Source: Poa pratensis
Taxonomy: Eukaryota; Streptophyta; Magnoliopsida; Poales; Poaceae
Assembly: GCA_947311845.1 (NCBI GenBank)
Contig: CAMZMU010000052.1
Coordinates: 139,639,733-139,703,732, forward strand
Length of the DNA: 64,000 nucleotides
Reading direction: 5' to 3'
The position numbers were made by a program, and so were the translations under genes. The notes under the pieces were generated by a model. It saw nothing but the letters and a program-made list of their open reading frames with translations, was not told the origin of the DNA and did no database searches. Below are positions 60,960-64,000 of this stretch, piece by piece (position 1 is the stretch's first letter; each line of letters opens with the position of its first letter).

Positions 60960-61640
60960 ACAGAAGTTCAGGGGGCGTTCTGGAAAAATGTCTTCGTCTT
61001 CCTGTAGCAGCAGTGGCCGACGCCGCCGTTGTCGTCCTCCCGTGCGTCGCCCGCCCGGACCCCCCCCCTCTCCTGCGCCTCTCCTCTCCTCTGCGAAGAG
61101 GATAAGAAGAGCACCACCCCCGCTCCTCTGCTCTGCTCTCCAGCTCTCGCTCCCTCGCCCTGCTCTCTCTCCCTTCCGAGCTCCGAACCCTAGCCGTGCC
61201 ATCGCCGACGCATTGCCACCGTTCGGTGCCTCCCCGCGCCAGGCCGAGCAGCGCAGAAGCTTCGCCGTGTCCTCCTCTACATCCTCATCCAGGGAATCGA
61301 CGCGGGAAGTCGCGACTCGAGCTGGGCGTCTGCATCTTCTGCCGCTCCGGCCACCACCTTGCCAGGAAGAACGCGAGCGGTACAGTCCACCATTCGCCAC
61401 CATTCTTGCACCCCCGAGTTCCCCTTCTTTTTCTCTAGCTAATAGACATGGCCATTTCTCCTAGGAACGCCGGAGTCGCCGTAGCCATCCTCGCCCGAAG
61501 CTCCAGCGTCGAGCTCTGCCGTGTGCATGTCGCCGGGGAAGAAGAAGCTGTGTACCCCTTCGCCTCACACGCTGGGCCGCTTGCTGGGCCGCCGTCTGCG
61601 CCGCAAGGCACGGATCCGGGCAGATCTGGCCCGTGTTCTT
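60960..61640. other. GC-rich block inside the right-edge element
   Basis: It has high CpG, CT-rich tracts and long open frames on both strands (158 codons plus at 60988; 169 codons minus ending 60894), all Ser/Pro/Arg/Gly-rich and without a recognised domain. It looks like a promoter and leader. Possibly the transcription start area of the LTR, or a captured gene 5' end. Confidence 0.3.
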
Positions 61641-63713
61641 TTTTTTTAATAGATCCTTTTCTTGTTTTAATTCCCTGTTTAAATGGCAGTATAGGTTTAA
61701 GTCAAATGTGGTAAATCTGTGATACATATTTGAGTGATTCAAATTTTGTAGTGTTCTCATGTGTTTTCTTAAACATCTAGAACAGGCTGTTTGCAAAACA
61801 TAAATTTAAATGGTGTCTAGATTAAATATTGAAAAAGGTATCATTTTCACTAACTATTTAGTATCTAGAGTTTTATAACTCCAAATATTGCAAACTAAAA
61901 TTCCCTGGAAAGCCTGAAGTGATACCTTTCCAGATCTGTTGGTCTTGTATGCAAATTAAATCTAAAACCAAAGTTCTATTCAATTTGCTAAACACATCAG
62001 TAGCTCTTTGAGGATTTTTGTAGATTTTTAGGAGATGAATTTTGGAGTAAATCCAATTGGCTTGTCTTCTATATGTGTAGGAGAACATCTCCCTAAATTG
62101 GTTTGAATTTAGGAGTCACTGATTGACTGTGATGCTAATTATAAGGTTTAGGCATTTTCTGCCTATTTTTATTAGGCTTTTATTTAATTGTTGTGTTATA
62201 ATTTTAGTATTACAAATGTGTTCCCTAGCATATGTAGGGTGGTAACCCACTGTTGTGGTGTGCTTCCTTATTTTGCTAGCATGTTAGGAGAGCTACTTGG
62301 GAGTTATGTGTTTGTTAGGGTTTTATTCCCTATGTAGCCTTCTCCTAGTAATTAGGAATTGCTATGCTCGTTTGTTTTAAAGTTAGATTATTTTGTGTGA
62401 TTAGTATGTTGCCTTGCTTGTTAAGCTTGGTTGCATTTAAGTTGAATTACCAAGATTAATTGGTGGTTTAGCTTTTGTCTGAAGTATTTCCTGATTAGAG
62501 AAAGTACCTCTAATTGGGGATGTCTTGGTGCCTTCTTGTTTTGGCATGTGTATGGTGTTATACTCCCGATTAGTATAATGCCCTTGTAAATGTAGATCTT
62601 AGTTGTTGCTTGAATGTTTAGTTTGATGCTTGTGGTATGATTACTTGTTGGTATACCACTTGTGGTTTGGTTTGCTTATTGCGTGTTGTTTTATTTTCAT
62701 GTTGCGACGCTAGAGATAAACGCTACCGGGGTGGTATTTGGAAAGGATTTATCGGAGAACGATGAGAGTTTATTTCTTTGATCAATGAGGAGAAGTCCAG
62801 GAACATCATGCTGAAATCAGGCAAGCTATCCTCTGAGCTTGCATCTATATACATCTATTTTGGTTTACATGTTTTACTTATAAAGAGCATATGTTATTTA
62901 TGTGGTGGTTGCCACTAAAGCTATGAGTTTGAAAACCCCTTTTGTTTTCAAAATACAAGTATATTATTTTGACACCCTATATGGAGATATTAGATGGAAA
63001 TTCTTTTTCAAACTATAGGATGGGAAAAACATTGTTTATTCAAAACTCCTTTGAAAGTACTTTGATGAGTTGTGGAATACCGAGATGTCGGTGTGGAAAT
63101 GGAGTAATGGTGAATGGAGATGTTTATGAAAAATGCACATTGTGTCTTTGTACTATGACGACCAGCCAATAACCTGTGCGACCACATTTACCCACATATG
63201 GGAAAAGGGCGTAGTCATATAGTTTGCTCATATTAGTACTGGATGCCTCAACAACGAGGATGACCTCGTTCCATGAGGGGATGGTTTGGTGACCTGCCCC
63301 TGACCTGGGTCCTCTTAAGAGAAGTCTACCGGAGGCCGGTATGAGTGTATTGGAGAAAGAGGATTGAAGACGCCACCTTTGGGTCGCCGGGCAGAACTAC
63401 GAAGTCCTCACACTTAGTTTCCGACGGGCTGGATTTAAGTGTCGATGGAACCGGTTTCGTAGCGGTAGGATCCTATACTAGCATGAGCAAAGGACATGCT
63501 ATGGTCGGTGAATCAACTTCGCATACACCTTGTATGGCGGGACGTGGCTGACACGATGAGTTGCCGGATGGGTGTGGGAAAAGCGTGCTACCTCTGCAGA
63601 GGGTAAAACTATTCGAATAGCCGAGTCCTCGGATATGGACAGTTGGGAGGCTGTCCTCTGACCATGTGCAAGTTTTGCAAAGTTTTGAAAATAAAATGGA
63701 GATGTGTGATCTC

Positions 63714-63890
63714 TGCAACTCTACCGACGGGCTGGTATGAGGTTGCTGGAGAATGATTTGACCATGACGGGCTATGGTCGGGAAGTGAAGAGTTTTGTGA
63801 TTTGAAAGTGGAAAATGTTTTAGGCAACTATACCGAAGGGCTGGTATGAGGTTGTTGGGAGTGAATGACCATGAAGGGTTATGGTCGAAA
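63714..63890 (+). repeat. Degenerate tandem duplication (about 110-bp unit)
   Basis: TGCAACTCTACCGACGGGCT (about 63715) and GGCAACTATACCGAAGGGCT (about 63823) each lead into GGTATGAGGTTG and then TGACCATGA and TATGGTCG. The unit repeats with many substitutions. Confidence 0.6.
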
Positions 63891-64000
63891 AAGGGGGAGT
63901 TTTGGAGAAATAAACAAAATGGTGAATTTCCGGGAAAATGTTTTAAAAAGAGACTTCTTACCTTTTTAACAAAGATGTATTTTTGGGAAAAAGTTTTAAA

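Larger units (their letters stand above)
59528..64000. mobile_element. Probable long LTR or 5' part of another LTR retrotransposon (runs off right edge)
   Basis: Athila-like pol is cut inside a codon at about 59527, and the new sequence starts TGTCACATCCCAAATTTTGG, a TG start as in LTRs. GAAGA (59523-59527) would be the left target duplication; the right one is outside the window. No retrotransposon protein is encoded in 4.5 kb. Long non-coding AT-rich stretches, one GC-rich block (60960-61640) and words such as CTCTGCAGAGGGTAAAACTA suit a long gypsy LTR. The right edge is not seen, so the class is inferred. Confidence 0.5.

Overview
The window looks like nuclear DNA from a grass, most likely Triticeae (wheat, barley, rye or Aegilops). 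The signs are small exons with GT-AG introns, TA-flanked Stowaway elements with CTCCCTCCG ends, a CACTA element, copia and Athila-like gypsy retrotransposons, solo LTRs and LINEs. Nothing prokaryotic was seen. All calls come from reading the sequence; no database search was run.

The host-gene core is a tandem family of leucine-rich-repeat / malectin receptor-like kinases (LRR-RLK subfamily VIII-2 type), all on the minus strand. Copy A (1-893) enters from the left edge with only its first three exons inside the window. Copy B (23015-30584) and copy C (37144-46108) keep the whole exon plan: signal peptide, about 12 LRR exons (many exactly 72 bp), a Cys-rich hinge, two malectin exons, a transmembrane exon and five kinase exons. 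Introns, and blocks upstream of the genes, are alike in B and C, so this was a segmental duplication. B carries two 1-bp frameshifts. C carries two 1-bp deletions and a GT-to-AT splice donor. Both are best read as recently decayed paralogues. Copy A is intact as far as it can be seen.

Layout. 1-893: copy A, with a MITE in its third intron. 1251-17400: a three-level transposon nest whose borders can be proven. A TA-flanked Stowaway/Mariner-type element holds a copia element (4062-16681, 5-bp duplication). The copia 5' LTR holds a CACTA element (4610-10759, 3-bp duplication, with the empty site preserved in the other LTR). The CACTA carries three host-like minus-strand exons that join in frame to a stop codon. 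17401-21140: gene-poor repeats. 21203-22132: a frameshifted F-box/DUF295-type gene. 23015-30584: copy B, with a 5'-truncated LINE (30707-32651) about 120 bp upstream of its start codon. 32652-35930: duplicated upstream blocks with a 651-bp poly(A) retroinsertion. 35965-37057: a solo LTR holding an 84-bp LINE tail. 37144-46108: copy C; its first intron holds an unidentified repeat-bearing ORF (45402-45839). 46109-49500: the copy C promoter, repeats and a LINE endonuclease fragment. 52314-54375: a relic of an SnRK2-type protein kinase gene, split by a solo LTR (52806-54310). 54641-59527: a truncated Athila-like gypsy element on the minus strand. 59528 to the right edge: probably the long LTR of another retrotransposon inserted into it.

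Functionally this is a receptor-kinase cluster being eroded by transposons. The upstream region of each copy has received at least one insertion: the 16-kb nest for A, and the LINE and other pieces for B. Two further host loci (F-box and SnRK2) survive only as broken pieces.
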